Source: Armigeres subalbatus
Lineage: Eukaryota > Arthropoda > Insecta > Diptera > Culicidae
NCBI RefSeq assembly: GCF_024139115.2
Contig: NW_026942771.1
Coordinates: 1-64,000, forward strand
Direction: 5' to 3'
DNA length: 64,000 bases
This document shows, piece by piece, positions 1 through 9,963 of the stretch; within the stretch, counting starts at the first letter, position 1, and each line of letters opens with the position of its first letter. A program made the translations under genes and the position numbers. The notes beneath the pieces were generated by a model, which ran no database searches, had not been told where the DNA came from, and worked only from the letters and a program-made list of their open reading frames with translations.

Positions 1-1098
1 GAAAAAGCTTTCGACCGTCTCAATCACGAGAATATGTGGGGCGCCCTGAGACGCAAGGGGGTTCCTGAGAAAATCATCGGCCTCATCGAAGCACAGTACG
101 AGGCCTTTTCGTGTAGAGTGCTGCACAATGGGGTCCTGTCCGACCCTATCCGGGTCGTAGCTGGTGTGAGGCAAGGATGTATTCTATCACTGTTACTGTT
201 CCTCATCGTAATCGATGAGATTCTGGTAGATGCGATTGACCGTGAACCAAACCGCGGGCTGTTATGGCAGCCTATAACCATGGAGCACCTAAACGACTTC
301 GAATTGGCGGATGACGTTGCTCTACTCGCGCAACGGCGCTCTGATATGCAGAGTAAGCTCAACGACCTTGCCGATCGCTCCTCCTCGGCAGGTTTAGTCA
401 TCAACGTCAACAAAACCAAATCGTTGGATGTAAACACGGTGACTCCTTCCAGTTTCACAGTAGCCGGGCAACCAGTGGAGAATGTTGAAAGCTTCCAATA
501 TCTTGGTAGCCAAATGGCGTCAGACGGCTGTACCAAGATCGACATAGGCGCACGGATCAAGAAAGCAAGGGCTGCCTTTGCGAGTTTAAGAAATATCTGG
601 AAAAACAGGCAGATAAGTGAACGCACCAAAATACGAATTTTCAACTCTAACGTGAAATCTGTGCTGTTATACGCTAGCGAAACATGGTGTGTATCAGTGG
701 AGAACACTCAACGGCTGCAGGTGTTCATTAACAGATGCCTGCGGTATATAATTCGGGCCTGGTGGCCTCACAACTGGATCTCAAACAACGAGCTCCATCG
801 TCGTTGTCACCAGAGGCCGATAACAACAGAAATTCGGGATCGGAAGTGGGGCTGGGTCGGCCACACTCTACGTAGGGGCGGAAACGAAATCTGTAAGCAA
901 GCATTAGACTGGAACCCAGCGGGACATCGCAGCAGAGGCAGACCCAGAGGCTCATGGCGGAGAAGCCTCAATAAAGAAATAAAAGAAGTCGACCGAAATC
1001 TAACCTGGCAACAGGTTAAAGCGATAGCCGGGCATTGCTCAGGATGGAGATCTTTCAAGTCGGCCCTTTGCACCACCGGAGGTGTACAGGATCCATAA
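1..1098 (+). CDS. Non-LTR retrotransposon reverse transcriptase, 3' part
   Basis: The frame is open from base 1, so the protein starts before the window. Visible are RT block A (EKAFDRLN), a VRQGCILS block and the catalytic-site variant ELADDVALL. A C-terminal region follows with LLYASETWC, the FINRCLRYII segment and a GHTLRR motif, ending in an Arg/Gly-rich tail and a TAA stop. These are the reverse-transcriptase fingers/palm and the 3' domain of an endonuclease-type non-LTR element; the endonuclease would lie upstream. The tail resembles RTE-like elements, but I cannot fix the clade. A truncated paralogue lies inverted at about 22555-23290. The reading frame is intact within the window. Confidence 0.85.
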   Translation, partial: EKAFDRLNHENMWGALRRKGVPEKIIGLIEAQYEAFSCRVLHNGVLSDPIRVVAGVRQGCILSLLLFLIVIDEILVDAIDREPNRGLLWQPITMEHLNDFELADDVALLAQRRSDMQSKLNDLADRSSSAGLVINVNKTKSLDVNTVTPSSFTVAGQPVENVESFQYLGSQMASDGCTKIDIGARIKKARAAFASLRNIWKNRQISERTKIRIFNSNVKSVLLYASETWCVSVENTQRLQVFINRCLRYIIRAWWPHNWISNNELHRRCHQRPITTEIRDRKWGWVGHTLRRGGNEICKQALDWNPAGHRSRGRPRGSWRRSLNKEIKEVDRNLTWQQVKAIAGHCSGWRSFKSALCTTGGVQDP

Positions 1099-1137
1099 GT
1101 AAAAATATACTATATATGTGACAAATCATTTTTGTTT

Positions 1138-1340
1138 GGTTGGTCAACGTAAAGGTAGAACCAACAAATGTTTTGCGATGTATTCATCAAAGAGGTGGAA
1201 CATCGGCTTAAGTTGCAATGCTATAATGAAGAAATCATTCGCTTTATTGATCAATGTAAAGGTGTAGCCATCAGCTGATTTACAATGGTATTATTCATCG
1301 AAAAGGCGGAGCTTCGGCGGATTTCCTATGCTATAGTTTA
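1138..1340 (+). repeat. Two tandem ~100-bp units in retroelement 3' UTR
   Basis: Two imperfect head-to-tail copies (about 1138-1235 and 1236-1340) share 'tcaa[ct]gtaaaggt', 'attcatc[ag]aa' and 'atgctata' at matching positions. They lie directly after the RT stop codon and probably belong to the 3' UTR of that retrotransposon. They contain no ORF. Confidence 0.5.
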
Positions 1341-1700
1341 TTTTTTTTTTGGCAATTATGGCATTGAAAATACTTTGAATGTCCTATATATAATTATTTT
1401 GATAGTGAACTCTTTTATTCATTAGTTATTATTTAGAAAATAATAATTTTGAAATGTTTTGTCACTTTAATTACCCACGACTAGCAGTGAGCAAACGATG
1501 TTCAATGGTCTTGCTTGTTTATTCTAGACGTCATTATGTTTTTAACTACTCCGTCTATAATGACGTGCAATCGATTATGTGAAGAAGTAACGACGGAAAT
1601 CGTCATAACTTTTGGCTGCACGACTATCTTCGTGTTAGGCATGCGGCATGAAGAAACCGAATAGGTGTCGCGTCGGGCAATGTTATGACGAAGACTATAT
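1341..1700. other. Non-coding, AT-rich
   Basis: AT-rich sequence without a credible ORF. It contains short imperfect repeats around 'cgtcat' / 'atgacg'. It ends where the first GACGTAGGACTTACGTC palindrome begins. Confidence 0.5.
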
Positions 1701-1954
1701 TTTTGACGTAGGACTTACGTCTCTCTTTACTATATCGGGTGTCATTTCAAAATATTCAAATCGACCGCGTTACGCTGTGTTGAAAGATTTTAAACGTTAA
1801 TAGCGTTCGTCTCAGTGGACGAATTTCGGCGGTAAGCCCCTCAATCGACAGATTTGAAGTATGCCTTCCATGTCCATGCTTGATAAGACCCGAACAACTT
1901 GATGCAATAGGCATGAAACTGTTTTCAATGAAAAACATTGAGATCAAGGGAACC

Positions 1955-1990
1955 TATAAATATGGGTACCGCATAATTCTTGCATCATTC
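1955..1990 (+). promoter_or_regulatory. TATA + initiator-like core promoter, first in family A
   Basis: TATAAATA at 1955-1962 is followed by TCATTC at 1985-1990 (putative A+1 at 1987), a normal TATA-to-start spacing of about 32 bp. TCATTC fits the arthropod initiator consensus TCAKTY. The same pair recurs at 5399-5434, and the TATA recurs on the minus strand at 9171-9179. Confidence 0.6.
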
Positions 1991-2006
1991 CATTACCACG
2001 ATCTGA

Positions 2007-2090
2007 TTGGTGCAGACACCAGCGAATGAGCAGCCGCTGGGTCTGCCGAGAAGCCATAAAATAGCACAACGCGATTTTTTCCTTTCATTC
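2007..2090 (+). promoter_or_regulatory. Second tandem promoter of family A (CCAAT, TATA, Inr)
   Basis: A reverse CCAAT box (GATTGG, about 2007) precedes ATAAAATA (2056-2063) and a second TCATTC (2085-2090). Spacing is about 31 bp, nearly that of the first promoter 100 bp upstream. Two same-strand promoters in tandem is unusual. Copy 2 repeats it at about 5499-5534. Confidence 0.5.
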
Positions 2091-2387
2091 TGACCGGGAC
2101 AAGCGAAGAAACCGCATCATCGATTGAACAGCACTCACACCTTTTAGCAGGGAATGAAGTCTGCACCGACTGCTTTTTCGGCTCGACACCATCGAAGCGA
2201 CCATCATCAGCCGAAACCTACATCCAGTACATCAGCAGTCCACCCTACAGACCCGACAAAGCAGCAATGCTGAGCAGATACCGGCAGCAGCAGCAGAGTC
2301 GAGCCGAGACCGGCCGGCATCGGTGCTGAGCCGAGACAGGCTGAAGAAAAGCCACATGATGCAGCATGTATGCAGCAAAAAACAAAA

Positions 2388-2403
2388 GGTTCTTCAGAGA
2401 GCC
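2388..2403 (+). terminator. Histone-like 3' stem-loop, family A copy 1
   Basis: GGTTCTTCAGAGAGCC folds as a 6-bp stem (GGTTCT/AGAGCC, one G-U) with a TCAG tetraloop. An A-rich 5' flank and 'AATAATAGAGA' follow the pattern of histone pre-mRNA 3' ends. The loop departs from the usual UUUC, so this family is the weakest example. Confidence 0.45.
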
Positions 2404-2965
2404 AATAATAGAGATCAATATCAATGCTTTCAATACCCTTCGGGATAGAAATTGTACTTGGGTGCCAAATCCAATATTCTAGAGATAAAATTTGATGCGT
2501 GATTTTCATAAATAGCGTCAAAACTAACAGTGAATAATTTTTCTGATTTAACCGCGAAGTAGACGAAGGACTTCACTTGACCATGCCTTTAAAGATTCAT
2601 AAGATGTCCAAATCTCTCACATAATCTTATTTGGATAAAAAAAACACCGATAACAGTTCAAACATTAATAAACTATCAATCGATTTTCCATCAAATGTTG
2701 GATATTTTTGGCATTGATCAAAAAATATCTAGATAAACATTGTTTGCTACTGACCGCACACAAAGCGAACGTGACTGAATGATCGTCCCATGTTACCAAT
2801 TCTAAATCTTATCACCCGAAATCCCATGTCCGGGTGTTTCCTTCCTTCTACTTCTAACAATGTTGTCTCAGAAAAGAACACGTACTTCCCACCTGAACTG
2901 TAATTCTAAGCTCGCTTGCCCGGCTTATTGGCCTGTATCTAGCGAAAAGTCCCGTTAGGAAATAG

Positions 2966-3118
2966 ACGCCAGCAGCGAGCAACAAGCGTAAAAAAGAAGA
3001 AGCCCTTCTCGAACGCGTTGATGATGCTGAAGCTTTGGCTGACAAAGAAGCGGGATACAAGACACTAGCTGATTGGCCCACCAATTGGGAAGCAGAGAAG
3101 ATTCAAAATAAGGTATAA
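2966..3118 (+). CDS. Short ORF of unknown function in family E, copy 1
   Basis: A 50-codon open frame directly after a TAG, with no ATG. It reads a charged peptide containing KRKKEEALLERVDD and ending WEAEKIQNKV. The second family E copy keeps the frame at 6523-6669 with replacements but no frameshift. Its stop codon overlaps the TATA box at 3114. It may be the 3' remnant of a longer coding region; I recognise no family. Confidence 0.25.
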   Translation, partial: TPAASNKRKKEEALLERVDDAEALADKEAGYKTLADWPTNWEAEKIQNKV

Positions 3119-3152
3119 AAGAAAAGTGCATTCGCTCGCAGAGCATTCAGTC
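3085..3152 (+). promoter_or_regulatory. Family E core promoter (CCAAT, TATA, TCAGTC)
   Basis: Opposed CCAAT boxes ('gattggcccaccaattggg') lie just upstream of TATAAAAG (3114-3121), followed by TCAGTC (3147-3152), a near-ideal arthropod initiator. The arrangement is repeated at 6674 onward in copy 2. A transcript starting at 3149 would reach the hairpin at 3231-3246 after only about 100 nt. Confidence 0.65.
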
Positions 3153-3230
3153 TTTTTTATATCATCACTAGAAATTCGCGGTTATTTGAAAAGATCGTTT
3201 TCTTACTTTTTGCACTTAGCCGAAGCAAAC

Positions 3231-3246
3231 AGCCTTTTTCAAGGCT
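3231..3246 (+). terminator. Histone-type 3' stem-loop, family E copy 1
   Basis: AGCCTTTTTCAAGGCT forms a perfect 6-bp stem (AGCCTT/AAGGCT) with the canonical TTTC loop, preceded by GCAAAC and followed by CTAAGAGTTAAAA. Histone mRNAs use this hairpin, bound by SLBP, in place of poly(A). It lies about 100 nt downstream of a TATA/Inr promoter on the same strand. Confidence 0.6.
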
Positions 3247-3650
3247 CTAAGAGTTAAAAATAATGTTCTCCTTCAGTCGCTATCGCACGGATTAGAAGGC
3301 TCCTCAGTGGAAGGGCTGAGATACAGTCTACATCCCCTGCTGAGCCAAATTGTGGTTTATTTCAGGCAGTCCTTCAGTGGGAAGGTTGCCACTGTCGAGG
3401 CTAATATTTCGTGACCGGACAGATACTTCCTGAATTTTTTTTGATGATTCTTGTTCGAGGTAGATTTGATTTCTGTGTCGGTTTGATGAGAAGATTTTGC
3501 CAAGGAATGGTATGCAACGCCGATTAATTATCCAAAATAGTTTATGTGAGAAATTTGGACATATTATGTATCTTAAAGGCATGGTCAAGTCAAGTCCTAC
3601 GTCCACTTAGCGGTTATGTCACAGACATTACCCACTGTTCGTTTTTTACA

Positions 3651-4761
3651 CATATTCACTATGATGAGCCGATCATATGGGAGACTAATTTGGGAAAGGG
3701 GGAGGGGTCTGGAGGGAGGAGTGTTGTTAAGAAAATGGGCAATTCAGTGTAAGTTCTGAACCCCTGAAACGATTTCAACCAAATTTAGTACACACATTTT
3801 CTAACATAAGACGGTTATATAATAGATAGGAGGGTCAAATTAAAAAGGAGTGAGGGGCATGTGAATGAAACGATCGTTTTACGTACTTTTTAAATGCATG
3901 GGTCTGTTTGAACCAAATTTGGGACACATACTCTCAATCCTAAGGGGACGATTATATGTAGAGGAACTGGAGGGTCATTGGAAAAAGCGGTAAAACTTCT
4001 GAACCCCATTACCGATATCCTTAAAAGTTGAGATGGAGTCAAATGGAGGTGTAAAGGAGGAATAAGGTGTGCGAGGTTAAGCTCAGTCAGCGCCGTAGCG
4101 TGTGGTTGGCCAGGTTGGCCCCCGCCAAGGGCGTCACGCCTTAGGGGGACGCCGAAATCAAGAATGTCGCTATGGAAAATGGTCACAAATTATTCTCAAA
4201 TTCACTGGTTCAAAGTGAGTCAGACGATTTTCTCGGTAATCAACGATTCTTTAATCAACTGTTTGACAAGTATCCGGTGAGCCCTTTACCGTTGACAACT
4301 GAAACATGTATCAGAAGGCCGGCTCAGGGGGTACGTTTCCCTCAATTTAAGAGAATTGTGCCATCGCCTTCACTATCTTTTACATAATTTATTTGACGAA
4401 TTTGAAAGTAAAGAAGGCTCATCTGGCTTCTGGGGAGAAATCCCTAGTAGGTGAATTCCCAATACGCTAAAGGCAAAACACAGAGTAGACTGTGAAAAAC
4501 GAATACACAGAAGTAGGGATTTTGTCCCCGAGAAAAAAAAAACTCATTTTACACAGATCAACTATTTGAGGTCCGAAGACGATATATATAGCATTTGATC
4601 CAGTGGCATTTCCGATACTATTAAACCAGAAATTTGTATGAGTTCAATGGTGAAAAGACAAAGCAAAGATACTGAATATTCGATGATCATTGAGAATGTG
4701 AGCTAGATTTTTTCTCTAGATTCTATATTCACTAACTGGTTAAGCTTTAAACGAGGATGAG
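3651..4761. other. No gene recognised
   Basis: No credible coding region. A few short ORFs lack any family resemblance. Text such as 'accaaatttgggacacata' with nearby 'gaacccctgaa' recurs, suggesting an old degraded repeat. Confidence 0.4.
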
Positions 4762-4858
4762 TACTTGCCATAAGACGAGTTCGTACAATTTCATTACAAT
4801 TTCATTGATCAAGTGGTGAAATTAATTGGAATTGTACGAAATCGTCTTATGGCAAGTA
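4762..4858. repeat. Fold-back inverted repeat, 29-bp arms
   Basis: The left arm (4762-4790, starting tacttgccataagacga) and right arm (4830-4858) are near-perfect reverse complements separated by 39 bp. This could be a tiny fold-back MITE; no clear target-site duplication was seen. Confidence 0.6.
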
Positions 4859-5802
4859 ACGACATTCCACTAAAAGCTCAGATAATTTTCTCATGAGGAT
4901 GAGTATTTGAAATGACGTCACTCATCTTACAGCAAACAGAATACAATAATCTGCATCAAGAGATTCCAACAATGATGGCAACTGACTTACTTCAGAGTTG
5001 AATTTCATTGGTCCAACCAATTCCAACAATCCCACTAAACTACCGACAGAGTGAAGACTATTCTGGGTTTTTCCAATTCACTCCAGAGTTGAATTTTTCT
5101 TATCAATATGGCGATTCTGAAGGTCACCCAATCCACTCCAAGGCAGTTTTTGACGTAGGACTTACGTCTCTCTTTACTATACCGGGTGTCATTTCAAAAT
5201 ATTAAAATCGACCGCGTTACGCTGTGTTGAAAGATTTTAAACGTTAATAGCGTTCTCAGTGGACGAATTTCTGCGGTAAGCCCCTCAATCGACAGATTTC
5301 AAGTATGCCTTTCATGTTCATGCTTGATAAGACCCGAAAAACTTGTTTCAATAGGCATGAAACTGTTTTCAATGAAAAACATTGAGATCAAGGGAACCTA
5401 TAAATATGGGTACCGCATAATTCTTGCATCATTCCATTACCACGTTCTGATTGGTGCAGACACCAGCGAATGAGCAGCCGCTGGGTCTGCCGAGAAGCCA
5501 TAAAATAGCGCAACACGATTTTTTCCTTTCATTCTGACCGGGACAAGCGAAGCAACCGCATCATCGATTGAACAGCACTCACACCTTTTAACAGGGAATG
5601 AAGTCATCGAAGCCACCATCATCAGCCGAAACCTAGCCAGTACAGCAGCAGTCCACCCTACAGACGCGACAAAGCAGCAATGCTGAGCAGATACCGGCAG
5701 CAGCATCAGCAGAGTCGAGCCGAGACCGGCCGGCATCGGTGATGAGCCGAGACAGGCTGAAGAAAACCCACATGATGCAGCATGTATGTCCAAAAAGCAA
5801 AC

Positions 5803-5818
5803 GGTTCTTCAGAGAGCT
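5803..5818 (+). terminator. Histone-like stem-loop, family A copy 2
   Basis: GGTTCTTCAGAGAGCT: as at 2388 but with the closing G-C pair changed to G-U. An A-rich stretch containing CAAAC precedes it. Confidence 0.4.
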
Positions 5819-6253
5819 AATGATAGAGATCAATATCAAAGCTTTCAAATCCCTTCGGGATAGAAATTGCAGGGTTGTTATGGAGATCCTGAAATATTTT
5901 CCGCTCCAAATCCGCACCGACTAAAATCAAATCCACGCCATTTCCGCGCGACATGAAAATCCATTCTGCGCCAAATCCGCGGGACCCAATACTAAATTCT
6001 AAGCAAATACACGTTAAATATCAATGTTAAATATTACGCTGAACATAACAACAATTTAGTGAACGTCTTTAGGATTAAGCCGAAACCTAGCCAGTACAGC
6101 AACAGTCCACCCTACAGACCCGACAAAGCAGCAATGCTGAGCAGATACCGGCAGCAGCAGCAGAGTCGAGCCGAGACCGGCCGGCATCGGTGATGAGCCG
6201 AGACAGGCTGAAGAAAAGTCACATGGTGCAGCATGTATGTCCAAAAAACAAAC

Positions 6254-6269
6254 GGTTCTTCAGAGAGCC
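6254..6269 (+). terminator. Histone-like stem-loop, duplicated family A module
   Basis: GGTTCTTCAGAGAGCC preceded by AAAAAACAAAC and followed by AATAATAGAGA; the second hairpin of the internally duplicated segment. Confidence 0.45.
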
Positions 6270-6522
6270 AATAATAGAGATCAATATCAAAGCTTTCAAT
6301 ACCCTTCGGGATAGAAATTGTACTCCAATATTATAGTGATAAAATTTTATGCGTGATTATCATAAATAGCGAATGATCGTCCCATGTTACCAATTCTAAA
6401 TCTTATCACCCGAAATCCCATGTCCGGGTGTTTCCTTCCTTCTACTACTAACAATGTTGTCTCAGAAAAGAACACGCACACGGCTTATTGGCTGTATCAA
6501 ACGAAGTCCCGTTAGGAAATAG

Positions 6523-6669
6523 ACGCCAGCAGCGAGCAACAAGCGTAAAAAAGAAGAAGCCCTTCTCGAACGCGTTGATGATGATGACGCTTTGTCTGAC
6601 AAAGCAGCGGGATACAAGACACTAGCTGATTGGCCCAGCAATTGGGAAGCAGAGAAGATTCAAAATTAA
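6523..6669 (+). CDS. Short ORF of unknown function in family E, copy 2
   Basis: Counterpart of 2966-3118, 48 codons plus stop, again after TAG and without ATG. It keeps the KRKKEEALLERVDD core and the WEAEKIQN end, and stops just before TATAAAAG at 6674. No function can be assigned. Confidence 0.25.
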   Translation, partial: TPAASNKRKKEEALLERVDDDDALSDKAAGYKTLADWPSNWEAEKIQN

Positions 6670-6790
6670 GTAGTATAAAAGAAAAGTGCATTCGCTCGCA
6701 GAGCATTCAGTCGTTTTTATACCATCACTAGAAATTCGCGGTTATTTGAAAAGATCGTTTTCTTACTTTCTGCACTTAGCCGAAGCAAAC

Positions 6791-6806
6791 AGCCTTTTGC
6801 AAGGCT
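6791..6806 (+). terminator. Histone-type stem-loop, family E copy 2
   Basis: AGCCTTTTGCAAGGCT: same 6-bp stem as 3231-3246, loop TTGC rather than TTTC, followed by CTAAGAGTTAAAA. It lies downstream of TATAAAAG (6674-6681). Confidence 0.5.
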
Positions 6807-7205
6807 CTAAGAGTTAAAAATAATGTTCTCCTTCAGTCGCTATCGACGGATTAGAAGGCCCTTCAGTGGAAGGGCTGAGATACAGTCTACATCCCCTGCT
6901 GAGCCAACTTGTGGTTTATTTCAGGCAGTCCTTCAGTGGGAAGGTTGCCACTGTCGAGGCTAATATTTCGTGACCGGACAGATACTTCCTGAATTTTTTT
7001 TGATGATTTTTGTTCGAGGTAGATTTGATTTCTGTGTCGGTTTGATGAGAAGATTTTGCCAAGGAATGGTATGCAACGCCGATTATTTATCCAAAATAGT
7101 TGATGTGAGAAATTTGGACATATTATGTATCTTAAAGGCATGGTCAAGTCAAGTCCTACGTCCACTTAGTGGTTATGTCACAGACATTACCCACTGTTCG
7201 TTTTT

Positions 7206-7534
7206 TTTTGTTTGTTCAGGCCCGATAGCGCTTCAATCACCGACCAGCGCATATTATTGGCCTAGCTAGATACACAACAAGTAAATTTGAAATTTTCGAG
7301 AATCCGCGCACTACTGGATCAAGTAGATATCAGGTTCATTGAATTCAAAAAAGTTCAGATAAATTTCTATGGATTTCCAGGAAATTATTTTTAGTAATCC
7401 TTACTTCATACCTCTATAATGGAACATATGAAGGTTATAGAGGCTTAAGGAATTCATAAACAAATAGTTAGGAATACCACGAAAATAATTGATTGTAGTA
7501 GTAGTAAAATTCTTCTTTATTTAAATCATTTTTT
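7206..7534. other. No gene recognised
   Basis: Non-coding sequence between composite copy 2 and a truncated Jockey copy. It contains no ORF of interest. Confidence 0.4.
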
Positions 7535-8130
7535 GTTCTACAATCATTTTATACATGTACAGTGATCGGCCGGCATGGCCCTCCAACTTCAATTTCAATT
7601 ATTGTTATTATTATTATTATTATGCTATTACTTAATTTTTAACATATAATGTATCATGACGGCCTTTAGGAGGCGCTGGTGTGTGTTTTTTTTAAATTTG
7701 ATAACCTAACTACTATGTACACTAATATTTACAATAAGAAATTTGATAACCTAGATTGGAACTAGCGCCCTAATTGGAGCCTGATCCGAATGCAAGCAAC
7801 GGACCCTAAACTTTTCTTTACACTCACCAAAGCGTTCATGTAAGGTTTTTATTCCGGCCAGACGGTGGACCTCGGATGTTCTTGTCCTGGGAGGGGTGTT
7901 GAGGATCATCCTCAGGAATTTGTTTTGGACCCGTTGAAGTTTGAGGTGGTGGGTTTTAGCGCAGCTCTCCCAGACCGGCATGCCATATTCGATCACAGGG
8001 AGGATGATTTGCTTGTAGACAGCAAGCTTATTTTTCAGGGACAATGACGACCGGCGGTTGATCAAAGGGTACAGTAGTTTCAACAAGACGTTACACTTTG
8101 TCACCGTTTTGTCAACCTGTTGCCTGAAAA
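7535..8130 (-). pseudogene. 5'-truncated Jockey-type retrotransposon, 3' end
   Basis: Minus-strand copy of the last ~125 codons of Jockey ORF2 (entering at FRQQVDKTVTK, ending at the stop at 7751) plus 3' UTR with an (ATT)n stretch near 7605-7622. It is nearly identical to 46210-46830. The 5' boundary is near 8130, where the sequence changes abruptly. This is typical of incomplete target-primed reverse transcription. It is not functional. Confidence 0.85.
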
Positions 8131-8282
8131 TAAGCAGAATTATCTTTTTACATACTTTCATCAATGACAAAAAAACCAACATTAGATGAAAAACCGATTG
8201 ATAGCTTTCCATTTTGATATTTTTTCTCTAGATTGGTAACGAAACGTGTAATGATGCTTATGAATAATGCTGAGCAAAATAT

Positions 8283-8345
8283 GTATTTTTACATGCATGG
8301 TCAAGCCAAGTCCTACGTCCACTTCCGGTTATGTCACAGACATTA
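8283..8345 (+). repeat. Terminal module of the composite family
   Basis: Carries 'aagtcctacgtccactt' and 'ttatgtcacagacattaccc', the right-end module seen at about 3580-3650 and 7140-7205, joined directly to an inverted family A copy. Confidence 0.6.
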
Positions 8346-8587
8346 CCCACTGTTAGTTTTTCATTGAAAACAGTTTCATGCCTATTGAATCAAGTTTTTT
8401 GGGTCTTATCAAGCATGGACATGAAAGGCATACTTGAAATCTGTCGATTGAGGGGCTTACCGCAGAAATTCGTCCACTGAGACGAACGCTATTAACGTTA
8501 AAAATCTTTCAACACAGCGTAACGCGGTCGATTTGAATATTTTAAAATGACATCCGGTATAGTAAAGAGAGACGTAAGTCCTACGTC
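8346..8587 (-). mobile_element. Family A copy, inverted and truncated
   Basis: Reverse complement of the first ~240 bp of family A, ending at 8571-8587 with GACGTAAGTCCTACGTC. It stops just before the promoter region. Confidence 0.7.
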
Positions 8588-9428
8588 AAAAATATTTGGT
8601 AGGCGTACAAGGGAACACCATCCATCATAACCGGTACGATATAGTTTTTCATGAAAAGTTCCTAATTTTGAGAAAACCCGCGTTAGATGTCTTTCGCCAT
8701 ATCAATTTCTGGAGGTTAACTCATGCTGGCTATTTGCGCATATACGATAGCGCCTGGCTGTGGAAGTGGCGGGTACAAAATCAGCCACTGTCAATAATTC
8801 ATCTTGTTCAGTGTTGTCATTGACAGTCTATTGTCACACCGCCGAGCCGCGCTTACTGTCCGGTAGGCTTCTCCTTTGTGCGGTGGCCTCGACAATGCCG
8901 GACCGAAAATGCCGATGATGCTGACGATTCTGCTTTGCTCTTGAGAAAGCTTAAGTTTGCGATTGCGTAGCTGAGACGATGGAGCAACACTTCAAAAGTT
9001 CTGGCGATGCGGTTGCTTTGCCTGTTCTTGTCAGATCTCAGGGTCAGATTGAGAGGAAAAAAATCGTGCTGCGCTTTTTTATGCCTTCCTGACCTAGCGA
9101 GAGCTCATTCGCTGACGTCTGCACCAATCAGAGCGTGGCAATGGAATGATGCAAGGATGATGCGGTACTCATATTTATAGGTTCTCGTGAATTCAATATT
9201 TTGCTTTGAAAACAGTTTTGGGCCTATTGAAACAAGTTTTCGGATATTATCAAGCATGAATATGAAAGGCATACTTGAAAGCTGTTGATTGAGTGGTTAA
9301 CTGCAGAAAACTGTTCAATAGGGCAAAAGCTATTTACGTTTGAAATCTTTCAACACAGCGTAACGCGGTCGATTTGAAAAATTTGAAATGACACCCGGTA
9401 TAGTAAAGAGAGACGTAAGTCCTACGTC
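8588..9428 (-). mobile_element. Family A copy, inverted, diverged
   Basis: A second inverted family A copy, ending in GACGTAAGTCCTACGTC at 9412-9428. On the minus strand it keeps TATAAATAT (9171-9179) and a CCAAT box. A downstream ATAAAAAA / TCAATC pair is also kept. The body toward 8600 differs from the plus-strand copies, and no clear hairpin survives. Confidence 0.65.
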
Positions 9429-9963
9429 AAAAAACCGCGTTAAAACAGAATCCTGTGTACTTTAATTTCACTAAACTAAACAAAACACCCGCATGTGCTT
9501 CTGAAATGACGAGGTGACGAGCAGTCCACTCTACCTTGGGGGACTCTTAACATGAAACAAAACATGAGATATACTGGAGTTCACTCAATATTCCGTAAAT
9601 CGAAAATATTTACTCCATATTTCCACTAAGACAACAGAGCAGTTAATAGTGAACTAAATAATTTCGCTCAAAATCTAGGCTCGTTCAAGGCCTAGAAAGC
9701 AGAAGCTTCATTTGGTCAATTGAATTATACCCGTTACAGTTCTGTCTGATAAGGAATAAACTGCTTTGAATCAAGTAGGAAACTAATCAGATGCTGAAAT
9801 TTCTCAACTTCCAATCCGCGTTTATTTGACCTGTGCCTCGTGTCCTATAATTATATCACCTGAATAAAATATAATTCAATTTCATCAACAGGTTCACACT
9901 CGACAGTCGCAGCTTCCAGAGATATTTCAAATCATATTATCCGACCCGTCTCAAATAAGAATA
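9429..9963. other. Upstream of GPCR exon; possible splice acceptor
   Basis: No ORF. A candidate acceptor 'ttcatcaacag' ends at 9891, which would place about 72 nt of 5' UTR before the ATG at 9964. No TATA box is obvious, so the promoter may lie further upstream. Confidence 0.3.

Larger units (their letters stand above)
1701..3650 (+). mobile_element. Composite promoter/stem-loop repeat, copy 1 (families A+E)
   Basis: This ~1.95-kb repeat begins with TTTTGACGTAGGACTTACGTC and ends with a half-palindrome 'cctacgtcc' and 'ttatgtcacagacattaccc'. It holds two modules. Family A (1701 to about 2755) has two TATA/TCATTC promoter pairs and a hairpin at 2388. Family E (about 2760-3650) has CCAAT boxes, a TATA box, TCAGTC and a hairpin at 3231. 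A directly oriented second copy lies at 5148-7205, and inverted partial A copies lie at 8346-9428. No transposase is present, so it is non-autonomous; its class is unknown. Confidence 0.7.
5148..7205 (+). mobile_element. Composite promoter/stem-loop repeat, copy 2 (families A+E)
   Basis: A direct repeat of 1701-3650. It starts with TTTTTGACGTAGGACTTACGTC and ends with the 'cctacgtccacttag' / 'ttatgtcacagacattaccc' module. It differs from copy 1 by a partial internal duplication: the segment with the A hairpin occurs at about 5635-5860 and again at about 6080-6300, separated by unrelated sequence with 'aaatccgc' repeats. Hairpins are at 5803, 6254 and 6791. Confidence 0.7.

Noticed and set aside
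4172..4387. 71-codon frame starting with ATG
   Set aside because: No domain, codon pattern or neighbouring splice signal supports it.
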